This document shows positions 40,743 to 55,180 of a stretch of DNA of 64,000 nt, piece after piece. The translations under genes were made by a program, and so were the position numbers. The stretch comes from Muraenolepis orangiensis. Taxonomy: Eukaryota > Chordata > Actinopteri > Gadiformes > Muraenolepididae. Location of the stretch: NCBI GenBank assembly GCA_027704905.1, contig CM051001.1, positions 33,708,184 to 33,772,183 of the forward strand, in the 5' to 3' direction. Below the pieces are notes generated by a model. That model was given only the letters and a program-made list of their open reading frames with translations. It did no database searches and had not been told where the DNA came from. Positions within the stretch are counted from its first letter, which is position 1. Each line of letters begins with the position of its first letter.

Positions 40743-42878
40743 ATGAAACTCATTATTCTCGATGAATATGACCACGTTAGTGAGTGGGCTGCAAAATACA
40801 TAAGGAACAAGATCTTGCTCTTCAACCCTGGACCTGACAGACTCTTCACATTGGGACTTCCAACTGGTAAGGGAGCACCGCACAAGCTGCAGCACTTAAA
40901 GGTCTAATATATATATAATATTAAAAAAATCTATAAATACATTAAGTAATTAAATATATTTGATTGTGTGAGTGTGGAAAAAAAAGGTGGAAATGATCTG
41001 AAGTTTGACTAGAAATATGGAAGATATGGAGTTTGGGTAAGCGTCCAGGTTCACTGAAGACCTGGGTGAACATTGGTCCACCACGACACTATAGATCCAT
41101 CACTCAATATGACCGAGTCTCACTCTTTTTTGACCGAGAAATCTGCAGATTGTACAACGAACTAGTGTAATGGAATGGAAGGAGCGTCTGGTGGCCGAGT
41201 GTGAATCAATGTTCTACACGTTATCGATATCACCTTTAACCCGAGGTTTAATGGAGCTGTTGGTGTGTCCTCAGGCGGCACACCACTTGGCTGCTACAAG
41301 AAACTGATCGAGTTCTTCAAGAATGGAGAAGTCTCCTTCAAGTATGTCAAAACGTTTAACATGGATGAATATGTTGGTAAGTATACAGCCTAGTCGTTAA
41401 TGACTCATATCTCTTCTTGATTTGTGGCTCAAACTTGATTTAATTTAAACGTTTGTGAAATTGCCAATAGGTCTTCCAAGAGATCACCCGGAGAGCTACC
41501 ATTCCTTCATGTGGAATAACTTCTTCAAGTACATTGACATAAGGGCAGAACATGTCCACATTCTGGACGGCAATGCTGCCGATCTTGAGGTAGAGTGTCA
41601 GACCTTCGAGAAGAAGATACAAGAGGCTGGGGGAATTGAACTCTTCGTCGGAGGTGAGAAGAATGTCAGAATTCCATGAACCTATGAAGCCAACCTGTTT
41701 CATTGTTACATAGAACATATTTAAAGGGCTATTTTACCACCAGGTGTGAGTTTGATTAGCCATTAGAAGCCGTTTCAAAACTGTCATGTGACTATGGCAA
41801 TCACACTCCCACCTAAAGTCTATCTTCCCCACTGAGATTCACTCTTCTCCTTTCCCCCAGGTATTGGGCCCGATGGTCACATTGCCTTCAATGAGCCCGG
41901 TTCTAGTCTGGTTTCCAGGACCAGAGTGAAAACCCTGGCCGTGGACACCATCCAGGCTAACGCTCGGTTCTTTGATGGGGATCTCTCGAAGGTGCCCACG
42001 ATGGCCCTGACCGTGGGAGTAGGCACTGTGATGGCTGCAAAGGAGGTCAGATGTCTACTTCTCACCTATTTGACATTGTTTATGTATATGCTTTTGTGTG
42101 TTTTTTGGTTTATAGACTATAACTTCTGTTCTGTTCAGATCATGATTCTCATTACTGGCGGACACAAGTCGTACGCTTTGTACAAAGCGATAGAAGAGGG
42201 GGTGAACCACATGTGGACAGTCTCTGCATTCCAACAGCACCCACAGACGGTGTTTGTGTGTGACGAAGACGCCACCCTGGAACTGAGGGTCAAAACTGTG
42301 AAGTACTTTAAAGGTAAGGCATTAAATTCCCATATAGTTACTCTACAGCCTGATATAGTTACTCTACAGCAGGCTATAGAGTTACTCTACAGCAGGCTAT
42401 AGAGTTACTCTACAGCAGGCTATAGAGTTACTCTATAGCCTGATATAGTTACTCTACAGCCTGATATAGTTACTCTACAGCAGGCTATAGAGTTACTCTA
42501 AAGCAGGCTATAGAGTTACTCTATAGCCTGATATAGTTACTCTACAGCCTGATATAGTTACTCTACAGCAGGCTATAGTTACTATACAGCAGGCTATAGA
42601 GTTACTCTATAGCCTGCTGTATAGTAACTCTATAGCAGGCTATAGAGTTACTATACAGCAGGCTATAGAGTTACTATACAGCAGGCTATAGTTGTATGAC
42701 TGGTCTAGGTTTCTGGGTGCATGTCTCAAGTAATTCTGTCTCTCATTTCAAAACTACTACTACACAAAATGTTTACAATGACCTGAACTAAATTGTCCTC
42801 ATGTGTTCATGTATTTAAGGGATGCTGCATGTGCACAACAAGCTGGTGGATCCAGTTCCTACCATGGAGAGAAACTGA
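40743..42878 (+). CDS. gnpda1: Glucosamine-6-phosphate deaminase 1, six coding exons
   Basis: Converts glucosamine-6-phosphate to fructose-6-phosphate and ammonia in the cytosol, feeding amino sugars into glycolysis. Exons 40743-40866, 41275-41376, 41471-41653, 41861-42045, 42139-42313 and 42820-42878 give 275 aa. MKLIILDEYDHVSEWAA opens the protein. Conserved blocks are GLPTGGTPLGCYKKL (phosphate binding), TFNMDEYVGLPRDHPESYH (catalytic Asp near 72) and GGIGPDGHIAFNEPGSSL (Asp 141, His 143, Glu 148 by family numbering). It ends VHNKLVDPVPTMERN, shorter than mammalian GNPDA1 (289 aa) and closer in length to GNPDA2. GNPDA1 is preferred because ndfip1, fgf1 and nr3c1 follow, as in human 5q31.3. 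The last intron holds a 22-bp minisatellite. Confidence 0.93.
42330..42693. repeat. 21-23 bp minisatellite inside gnpda1 last intron
   Basis: About 16 copies of two alternating forms: TACTCTACAGCAGGCTATAGAGT and the shorter TACTCTACAGCCTGATATAGT. One unit near 42605-42640 is inverted (CTGCTGTATAGTAACTC). It starts some 20 bases after the exon 5 donor. Confidence 0.95.
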
Positions 42879-43261
42879 CGTTTCGCTATATGGCCTATTT
42901 CAAATGTACCCTAATCATTTCCCTTTTGTAAAGAAGGGTTTTATTGCAATCTTTTTGTGAGCAGAGAAGTCTGTTTTTGTAAAGCATGTTTTATACAGGG
43001 TTCCTGCACATCATTAAAACATCTTAAAAGGTATTGAATTTTTATTTTTATTTGCTGAAACGTATTTTTCTGACATTGCAATAATAAAATTATATATTTA
43101 ATATTTTAAAATCGTTTATATCTAACTTGATTTAAGCTGTAGTATCCTATAATTATTATAATACTTGAAACAGGTTGTTTAATAACAATTTCATGACCGG
43201 AACCTTTTATCATGAATAAAATAATGGACAATCTGCCTGTGTCATTATTATTATCTATGTG

Positions 43262-44603
43262 TTCACACATGTTCACTAGGAGGTTCCTCCAGCCGTGTTC
43301 ACTGAGGTTCCTCCAGCCATGTTCACCAGGAGGTTCCTCCAGTCATGTTCACTAGGAGGTTCCTCCAGTCATGTTCACTAGGAGGTTCCTCCAGTCGTGT
43401 TCACTGAGGTTCCTCCAGTCATGTTCACTGAGGTTCCTCCAGTCGTGTTCACTGAGGTTCCTCCATCCGTGTTCACTGAGGTTCCTCCAGCCGTGTTCAC
43501 CAGGAGGTTCCTCCAGTCATGTTCACTAGGAGGTTCCTCCAGTCATGTTCACTAGGAGGTTCCTCCAGTCGTGTTCACTGAGGTTCCTCCATCCGTGTTC
43601 ACCAGGAGGTTCCTCCAGCCGTGTTCACTGAGGTTCCCCCAGTCGTGTTCACTAGGAGGTTCCTCCAGCCGTGTTCACCAGGAGGTTCCTCCAGCCGTGT
43701 TCACTGAGGTTCCCCCAGTCGTGTTCACTAGGAGGTTCCTCCAGCCGTGTTCACCAGGAGGTTCCTCCAGTCGTGTTCACCAGGAGGTTCCTCTAACCGT
43801 GTTCACTGAGGTTCCTCCAGCCATGTTCACCAGGAGGTTCCTCCAGTCATGTTCACTAGGAGGTTCCTCCAGTCATGTTCACTAGGAGGTTCCTCCAGTC
43901 GTGTTCACTGAGGTTCCTCCATCCGTGTTCACCAGGAGGTTCCTCCAGCCGTGTTCACTGAGGTTCCCCCAGTCGTGTTCACTAGGAGGTTCCTCCAGCC
44001 GTGTTCACCAGGGAGGTTCCTCCAGCCGTGTTCACCAGGAGGTCCCTCCAGCCGTGTTCACCAGGAGGTTCCTCCAGTCGTGTTCACTAGGAGGTTCCTC
44101 CAGCCATGTTCACCAGGACGTTCCTTCAGTCGTGTTCACCAGGAGGTTCCTCCAGCCGTGTTCACCAGGAGGTTCCTCCAGACGTGTTCACCAGGAGGTT
44201 CCTCCAGCCGTGTTCACCAGGGAGGATCCTCCAGCTGTGTTCACCAGGAGGTTCCTCCAGCCGTGTTCACCAGGAGGTCCCTCCAGCCGTGTTCACTATG
44301 AGGTTCCTCCAGCCGTGTTCACCAGGGAGGTTCCTCCAGCCGTGTTCACCAGGAGGTTCCTCCAGTCGTGTTCACCAGGAGGTTCCTCCAGCCGTGTTCA
44401 CCAGGAGGTTCCTCCAGCCGTGTTCACCAGGGAGGTTCCTCCAGCCGTGTTCACCAGGGAGGTTCCTCCAGCCGTGTTCACCAGGAGGTTCCTCCAGCCG
44501 TGTTCACTATGAGGTTCCTCCAGCCGTGTTCACCAGGAGGTTCCTCCAGCCGTGTTCACCAGGGAGGTTCCTCCAGCCGTGTTCACCAGGAGGTTCTTCC
44601 AGG
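43262..44603. repeat. 26-bp GGAGGTTCCTCC minisatellite, about 50 copies
   Basis: The unit is AGGAGGTTCCTCCAGCCGTG plus TTCACC, 26 bp. There are 24-bp variants lacking AG (CACTGAGGTTCC) and 27-bp variants with an extra G (CCAGGGAGG). Each unit holds the near-palindrome GGAGG-TT-CCTCC. The left half is enriched for 24-bp units and GTCATG variants, the right half for 26/27-bp GCCGTG units. It fills the gap between gnpda1 and ndfip1 and ends about 185 bp before the ndfip1 ATG. Long open frames through it (up to 203 codons) are by-products of the repeat. Confidence 0.97.
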
Positions 44604-44615
44604 CGGTCCGTCTGG

Positions 44616-44625
44616 GTCACGTGAC
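44616..44625. promoter_or_regulatory. Perfect GTCACGTGAC palindrome in ndfip1 promoter
   Basis: A 10-bp perfect palindrome with a CACGTG core, identical to the CLEAR/TFEB consensus and also a USF/MITF-type site. It is about 165 bp before the ndfip1 ATG and a dozen bases after the minisatellite ends. Confidence 0.55.
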
Positions 44626-44788
44626 GCCGTGGAACAACAGCCTGAGCTGTCAGTAGTCGCTCGTGTGAAGATGGCCGACTTATGCTAGCTATCTAAATCT
44701 CTGCTACATCGTCCGCCCGGATCATCGTTCTTTACACATTTCCATACTCGTAGTGGACATTTCCCTGCTGTTCTATCAAGCCTCTAGC

Positions 44789-45482
44789 ATGGCAGAGCAG
44801 AGCAGCACCGTGAGGTACCAAGAGGTATGGGTTTTACTTTCGTATTTACTGATGACAACAATAACGGGCTAAGTTAAGCTAAGGTTAACGGTCGGTGGGA
44901 AAACGGAACTGGACTAATGTTTACGGGAGGACCTCGAGTTCACTTCGTTACTAACACGTGTTTTATAGAAATAAACCGTTTGGTTTATTGAGTTTTGTTG
45001 GAATTGTTATGTATCTAGTGGTTATTTTCAGTCCTCGCTACGTAGTGAAATGTGTTTAGGTGACTAGCTGGCTTCGGATGTGAGGAACTAACCGTATATA
45101 GCGGTTTGGCCTGTACTGACTGGCTGACTGACTGGTTTATTGACTGACGGACTGGTTGACTGACTGGTTGACTGACTGACTGACGGACTGGTTGACTGAC
45201 TGACGGACTGACTGACGGCACGGTGTGTGGGCCCATGTAACACCCGTGATGTAATGTTCTGCACCGGAGGCTTTACGACTAGGCTCCTAGGACTATGGGA
45301 CTGATGTAGTCTCGGTCTTCTGGACGTGTCAAAGGTGGACGTCTTATCGCGACGTCAACAGCGATCCCTTTGATTGCCTTATCCGATGTACTGATTGGCA
45401 TATCTGGACTCTTTAGTGCTGTGAGTGTTGAGTCAGGCTTGAGATTTTCCATTGAGGAAACACTCCTCATCACATGCATCTT

Positions 45483-45520
<38 letters not shown>

Positions 45521-48339
45521 ACTAAAAGGCCTATTTGTTTTAAACTTTACAATATACGTTTAAGTTGATTGACTGAGAGTATCTACTACTATTATCAATA
45601 TCAATGGTATTATGATGATTACTTGTGGCCTATTAGCTATAGCTTTCCCATTCTGTCTTGTATGTGGAGTCGGGCGTGCCAGTGTTTGATTATGTCATGT
45701 GTTTGTCTTTGTCTAGCTGGTAAATGAAGAGGAGCCAGCCCAGGCCTCCCAGGAGGCCCCGGCCCAGGAGGCCCCCTCCCAGGATAACCCCCCACCCTAC
45801 AGCAGTGTCGCTGCAGCAAATGCAGGTAAGAAGAAGCCTCGAGTCCTCTCGCTATCCGGTGACTCACCACTGTAAAGCTCTTAATTGTCAGTGGATCCCT
45901 ATCCCAGTTGTGTGAAGCCGGCACTGTCATCACCTGACCCTACATGACCCGCATGTCTTCTTGTTTGGCCTCCACAGCCTTCTTTGACTACAAAGAGGAC
46001 GGAGGAACCGGAGGAAACTTCCCGAATCCCCCATCTTACAACGTGGCCACCACGCTGCCATCCTACGATGAGGCGGAGAGAACCAAAGTGGAGACTGCCA
46101 TCCCATTGGTGGCTGGCAGAGTGACGGTACCCTGGCCTCCTACTATCAGCTTTTTGTATTCTATTTGTTCACGGAGGGCATGCTGATGCAACAACTGCTA
46201 ATTATTATTATGTAAGGATGTTATGGTTTTGTGTTTGAAAGTTAATCACAATACATTCTTATAGCGCCTTTCTTCAGGACCCCATGCGCTTTACACGTGG
46301 GAGACACACATAAGAAGACGTGAATAAAACCAAATAAATAATGAAGAAAAGATCAAGTTGAACAGCGACGGTGTTGTACTTGCAGGAGGATGACTTTGTG
46401 GCCAGGGATGACTTTGAAGACGCAGACCAGCTGCGGATAGGAAACGATGGCATCTTCATGCTCACTTTCTTCAGTAAGGAAACCTCTTTTCACGCTTGTA
46501 TACTAGACCGTTATAGAGGCCAAGTACACCACAGAAAAAAACAGCAGTTACACATTCAAATGTTTGCATGCATGACATTACATAGTACATCCTATAGTTT
46601 ACATATTTATTGTTTACATAACTGTATTATAGCCATGTACATTTTTACATTTTTACTGTACTTACCGTATATATACTAATCTTTAACTGTTGATACCACT
46701 GCATATCCCTGCTCACTGCCTGCTGCTGTTTATACATTTATATATAATTATCCTGTTGATATAATTGCCTACCCCTGCTGACTAGCTGTTTATACTCGTA
46801 TACTTACCTGTGTATATATATATATACCTATAATTCTGCACATATCTCATACATACTCTATTATTTTATACCTGTTTTATACCTAGTAGGCTGTCTTTAC
46901 ATCCTATTTAACCACTGTACATTATATATCACCATGTACTTTACTGTAACACCTGGTTAGATGTCAAATTATTTTCGCTGTGCTGTGCAATGACAATCAT
47001 TTAAATCTAATCTAATCTGATTAAAGCTATTTTAACATAGCTTTATAAAGACAGTTGGTTTGAAATGTAAAATTATACAAATCTATATTTGTATTCCTCC
47101 CACCCTTCAGTGGCATTCCTGTTCAACTGGATTGGCTTCTTCCTGTCCTTCTGCTTGACCACGTCAGCAGCGGGCCGCTACGGGGCCATCTCCGGGTTCG
47201 GCCTGTCCCTCATCAAATGGGTCCTCATCGTCAGGGTACGACACATTCTCTCCACTGTCATTCTGGGATCCTGCAGTCCTGCCTCCTTATTATTATTATT
47301 ATTATTATTATTATGGAGGATTTGAATGGTCTTTATTGGTCACATACATGTACAGTACACACACAGTAACATTTGTTTCTCTGCATGTAACGCATCCTTG
47401 TATTTGGAGCAGTGGGCATCTATTGCAGCTATTTATACAGCTGCCCGGAGAGAAGTGTAGGGACCTGGTGCCTTGCTCAAGGGCACCTCAGCAGTACCCA
47501 GGTGTTTCGGGGACTTGAGCCGGAAACCTTCCGGTTCCCAAGCCCCAAGTCCCCACAGGCTGCGCTACAACCGCCATAAACATGAGGGGACGAGGTTACA
47601 CCTTGTTTCCTGTTACGGAGTAATTCTACTGAGGAAGATTGTGTATGGCGGGTGGAGCCTTCAGAAGGGGATTCTAGCAGGTGTATTTATACAGTGGCCA
47701 GTCTACATGGTTATTTGAAACTTTGCAGAGTTAGTCAATTACTTGCTTACAGATCCCTGCCTCCAGCAACATGATTAGTCGAAACAAATATGAAGCAAAA
47801 GAAAGTGAAACATGCGTTCACCCTGATTTGAGCTTGTCTACCGTCAGACTTTAGAAATGAACCTCGCCTGGTGGAGAAGCAGCTTTTTGATTTGTGAGAC
47901 CGGCTTCCCTGTGTCATGTAGACCCACTACCTGTCAGCCCTTTCAAAGAGGTGTTTTGCACACATGTCAGTCAGTCATTATTCTTTGTCATCAAACAAAC
48001 TGAGAATGAGTTTATGGCGCCTGACCAGATGGTAACAATTTGTTCCAGTTTTCCACCTATTTCCCGGGCTACTTCAACGAGCAGTACTGGCTGTGGTGGG
48101 TTTTCCTGGCCCTGGGTGAGTTACCGTGCAGCACACTTGTCCTTCAGGAAACGGTTTACGTTTACAGCTGCTGTCGTAAACCACCCCAATTGAATTCATG
48201 CGGTCCCTCTTGTGTGTGTGTGTGTGTGTTAGGCTTCATGCTCTTTGTCAGAGGGTTTGTGAACTACTCCAGAGTACGCAAGCTGGCTGACCCCGCCTAC
48301 GCCACCCTCCCCAGGACACGGGTGCTCTTTATTTATTAA
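44789..48339 (+). CDS. ndfip1: Nedd4 family-interacting protein 1, seven exons
   Basis: Golgi/endosomal membrane adaptor that recruits and activates Nedd4-type HECT ubiquitin ligases. Exons 44789-44824, 45717-45825, 45978-46126, 46386-46473, 47111-47235, 48049-48115 and 48233-48339 give 226 aa (human 221). The cytosolic N-terminus carries the WW-binding motifs PPPY (NPPPYSS) and PPSY (NPPSYNV) and a third, LPSYDE. Then follow DDFEDADQLRIGNDGIFMLTF and three membrane segments (MAFLFNWIGFFLSFCLTT, a YGAISGFGLSLIKWVLIV block and WLWWVFLALGFMLFVRGF). The end LPRTRVLFIY is invariant in the family. The last acceptor is preceded by (TG)n instead of a pyrimidine tract. A 3' UTR of about 1.75 kb may end at AATAAA near 50094 or 50166. 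Confidence 0.96.
45110..45222. repeat. TGACTGAC/GGTTGACTGAC tandem repeat
   Basis: Irregular repeats of GACTGACTGGTT and GACGGACTG in ndfip1 intron 1. A (CA)n run follows at 45486-45519. Confidence 0.85.
46634..47025 (+). repeat. Dispersed tail repeat, family A copy 3 (longest)
   Basis: In ndfip1 intron 4. It shows the full order of blocks: GTACATTTTTAC, CATATCCCTGCTCACTGCCTG, CTCGTATACTTACCTGTG, CATATCTCATACATACTCTA, GGCTGTCTTTACATC, CATGTACTTTACTGTAAC, TTAGATGTCAAATTATTTTC, CAATGACAAT and ATCTAATCTAATCTGAT. Confidence 0.82.
47290..47580 (+). repeat. SINE-like fish repeat in ndfip1 intron
   Basis: After an (ATT)n run it contains AGCTATTTATACAGCTGCCC, GGTGCCTTGCTCAAGGGCAC and CTTGAGCCGGAAACCTTCCG. 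These match, from memory, a repeat common in many fish genomes. The class (SINE or transposon fragment) is uncertain. Confidence 0.6.
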
Positions 48340-48449
48340 GAGGTACGGTGCGATCACAATCACAGTGTAATGAGAAGCGTCCCCAGAACATCCCCGATGG
48401 CACAGAGCACAACCTCACAATACTGATGCTGTGTAACTCCTGCTGTCCG

Positions 48450-48516
48450 AGGATGGTAGCCACTCACGCTTTGGATAAAAGCGTCTGCTAAATGACTGTA
48501 TTGTAATGTAATGTAG
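48450..48516 (+). repeat. Solo L2-like LINE tail in ndfip1 3' UTR
   Basis: CTTTGGATAAAAGCGTCTGC and TAAATGACTGTATTGTAATG are the same 3' end as the LINE at 0.4-1.65 kb, without any reverse transcriptase sequence. Confidence 0.75.
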
Positions 48517-50475
48517 CCTTCCGTACTGAAATGTTTCTCTTCTCGTCCCTCGTAAAACTCTTGATCACGCAGAACTTTCTGGGAAAGTGGACAAGGAAAC
48601 AGTTCTCGTACCAACTGGACGGACAGAACAAGCGCCAGGCGGAAGCCGCTTCTCCACCAGATGAGGTTGGGACGCAAACAAACTCAGAAATCCTGAGGCA
48701 AGACACTTGTTTTTGTTTGAAATATATTGATGTTTATTTGTAACGGTATTAGTCTTTCTATGTGGTCCGTAGTGGCTAATGTTAAGTGCTTTCACATATA
48801 CATCTGTAACATATTGATAAATGCCTTCTATTGTTTTGGTGGTCGTGTACTGGCATGCATTAGCCCATTCAATGGGGAAGAGTCCTATGGTGGTGATACG
48901 TTGACCAAGAGCCCACTTGCATCATGAACAGTTTACACTTGTTTTGAATACTTGTGATGAGCATGCAAAACACATTGTCAAGTCCCCCACCTGATAACCT
49001 GGTGTGATGATGATTAGACTGTGTTTTTTTTTAAAAATATAATGCAACATTCACCAAAAAAAACAAGGTACAACCATGCTGTAAATGTCCCGGTTGATGT
49101 ATTTTTCGCACAATTCACTGACCCTTTTTTTTAGTTTTTGGGTTTGAACAACATTGCCGTTTAGCCTGTAGAGGGCAGTATTGCATTCGCTTTAGTGATC
49201 ACTGTTCTGAAAAGGGCCTCCACATTCATGCTGGTAAATCAATGTTATACTTTATAAAGTGGATAGTTCAATGGCCCAAACACACGTTCACTGCTCACAC
49301 GGCAGTAGCTTCGGTTTTCTGTTGGCTATTAGGGGAATTATGTGTGTACTCCCTGTGGTCTTGGGTGGTCGTGGTATTTGTGAACATAAAACAAGATAAA
49401 CATGTTCCCGTCTAAGTCTAGCAGCCATAGGCCTCCGAACAAGTGGCACTGAGAGGGACACCGTATGAAGCAACAGCATGGAACAAGACGGGAGACTTTA
49501 AGGGAGGGGGCCTTGTCCTCTTGGCTAAATAACATAAGCTCTGCCCATGTTGCATCTAAAATGTTAATATTTAACTCAATTTAGCATATGATTCGTTGAC
49601 CGGAAGGCCAGCTGCCCCATTATACATTGGGTATAGACGTAGTACCTTGAACTTAGTTGAATGGTCAATCTTTCGAAAATCAAAGCTTTGAAATTTGGCT
49701 CAGAGTCTAATGCGTTTCTGGGTTGAGGCTAAAACCTGATTTCAAGACTATATTTTTGTGTTTCTTTTTATTTTTTTAGCTAGTTGCTTATATAAATATA
49801 TATATGGTGCAATTTAGAAATTAAGTAGGTGTCAAAACCATGCTTTAAAAGAATGTTGTATGCAGGTACACTCTTAGAATCGTCCCAAGAAAACCCAGGA
49901 TATATAGATATATATAGATCTATATATACATATATATATATGAATGAATGAATAGGTGTCTCCTTATTGGCTCAAGTGGAGAACTATTTCAATTATTTTA
50001 ATAGGGTACCAGGACATGCAGCACTTTTCGTTTAGCAGTTCCTCCCATAGAATGTTAAATATATATGGAAAAATTGTAGGACCATGAGAATGAAATAAAA
50101 CATGCTTGTTTGTGTACTGTAGAAGCTGCTTTTGGGTTTTATTGTTATGAGATGTTTTAAAATATTAATAAAAACACTTCATGTCAGCTGTCTGTTTGCT
50201 GGTGTTTGCTTCCCGGGTCAAGTAGTATGTTACACAAGCACTTCATGGTTAGAAACACTGATATATATATTTTTTTAATATACATACACACACAGACTTA
50301 TAATAATATAGTAATGTGGTCAATAACCTGTTGAATCTACATTGAGTCGTGCATAAAGTTATTTATTATTACAGTAATATGCAGTGAGTGTGGGGAAAAA
50401 GCAGCCATAATTACAGGTGAATTTTTTTCAGCAGAAAACAATACCATTTACCCTTACAATGGCACAATAAGAAAT

Positions 50476-51172
50476 ATCATCCATCCATCGTCTACCGCTT
50501 ATCCGGGTCGGGTCACTGAGGCTCCAGCAGGGGACTCCAAACTTCCCACTCCCTAGCCACATCAACTAGCTCTGACTGGGGTATCCCGAGGCGTTCCCAG
50601 GCCAGTGTGGAGAGGTAATCACCCCACCTGTACCTCGGTCTGCCCCGTGGTCTCTTCCCATTTGGATGTGCCAGGAAAACCTCCCTCTGGAGGTGACCAG
50701 GAAGCATCCTTACTAGATGCCCGAACCACCTCAACTGGCTCCTTCTAGGTCACCTGCTTAAGTAGCTGTGATAAGAGCGTGTTATCAGCAGCAGCGGCTC
50801 TACACCGAGTCTCTCACCAGTGACTGAGCTTCTCACCCTATCCCTCAGGGAGATACCAGCCACCCTCCTGAGGAAACTCATTTTGGCCGCTTGTATTCGC
50901 GATCTCGTCCTTTTGGTCATTACCCATTGTTCATGACCATAGGTGAGGGTAGGAACGAAGACTGATCGGTAGATCGAGAGCTTTGCCTTCTGGCTCAGCT
51001 CTCGTTTGGTTACAACGGTGCGATAAAGGGCACCCAATACCGCTCCCGCTGCACCTATTCTCCGGTCAACCTCACGCTCCATCCTCCCCTCACTGGAGAA
51101 CCCCCCGAGAAACTTGAACTCCTTCACTTGGGATAAGGACTCCCTCCCTACTTGGAGTAGACAATCATGCAA
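50476..51172 (-). mobile_element. Non-LTR retrotransposon 3' end (RTE-like)
   Basis: Minus-strand frames encode the C-terminus of a fish LINE polymerase: VKEFKFLGGFSSEGRMEREV, RIGAAGAVLGALYRTVV, LSIYRSVFVPTLTYGHE, FLRRVAGISLRDRVRSS, then MRWFGHLVRMLPGHLQREVF and RPRGRPRYRWGDYLSTLAWE. A frame break near 50760 separates the two parts. The 3' end is GCGGTAGACGATGGATGGATG. It lies between the convergent ndfip1 and fgf1 genes. The clade is not certain. Confidence 0.82.
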
Positions 51173-51369
51173 AAGTAAAAGTGGGTTGTGTTTGTGTGGT
51201 TATGGCAGTGAATACAGACACAACACATCCAGTTCAAGGTTGAAGTGAGCCAAAGGTTAATGGTGTAAGTGCACAAGTTTGAAACGCTATCATCTTAACT
51301 TCATAGTTTCATAATAATAATAATGGTAATAATTAATGGGAGGTAATCATGCATTATTATGTATCATTA

Positions 51370-54307
<2,938 letters not shown>

Positions 54308-54499
54308 CCTCTAGGCTTGATTCTTTATTTTAATTTTTTTTTTAAATAAACCTGCGATAAACAACCGTTATGATTCAACTGAAGCCATGCGAACTGTGTG
54401 GCGCACCTCGATCCGGATGTTGTTGAGGACGCGGTTGAGAGAATAGTGTGAAAAGAGGGAGGGGGAGGGAGGAAGGGGGGGGGGGGGGGGTGTCAATAG

Positions 54500-55180
54500 G
54501 GGATGAACCGGATAACCAATAGTGTGTTTCAACAAAGGAAGGCGAGAGAACAACTCGTCACCAGAAGTCAAAAGTGCATTTCATTTCATTTCAAACATTT
54601 CTAAAGTCTCCAATAACTGAACCAGTGCTCAGGTAGAAGGACAATCATTCAGGAAAAAGTGCAAGGGAAAAAGAACAATAAGTTGGCAAAGAATATGCAA
54701 CAATATCTAGAACAATATCTACCTATCTATAATATGTAATCTACTTTTGACTGACTTAATTTACGCTACGAGGAAGGATCCGGGAAGTGTGTCCTGAAGA
54801 GATGGGTTTTCAGCCTGTGGAGGAAGATGGGCAGTGACTCTGCAGTCGTGACCTCCATGGGGAGTTTGTTCACCAAATTGGGGCCACAGGACGGAGAAGA
54901 GCCGTGACCGTAGATCGGCCCTCAGGGGCCCCTAAGCGAGAGGGCAAGCAGACGGCCCGAAGAAGCCGAGCGAAGTGGACGTGTTGGGATGTAGGCCTTG
55001 ACCATGGCCTGGAGGTAGGATGGAGCAGTTCCTTTTACTGCCTTGTAGGCTATCACCAAGGTCTTTAACTGGACGGAGCAGCTACAGGGAGCCAGTGTAG
55101 AGTCGAAGGAGGGTAGATGTGGGGGAACTTGGGTTGGTTGAACACCAGGCGAGCTGCAGCTTTCTGAATGAGCTCCAGCT
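54500..55180 (-). mobile_element. L2-like LINE remnant, second copy (3' part)
   Basis: The minus strand matches bases about 976-1600 of the first LINE copy: LVIAYKAVKGTAPSYLQAMV, KAYIPTRPLRSASSGRLLAL, then the CAAAAGTGCACTT-type 3' UTR. It is 5' truncated inside the polymerase and has frame breaks. It lies just 5' of fgf1, in the same orientation. Confidence 0.86.

Noticed and set aside
43901..44512. 203-codon open frame with VFTRRFLQPCSPGG repeats
   Set aside because: It is a tandem minisatellite whose unit length leaves all frames open; other frames give equally long products and there is no splice or start support.
43262..44603. Possible CRISPR-like array
   Set aside because: The repeats are contiguous with no unique spacers and the genome is vertebrate.
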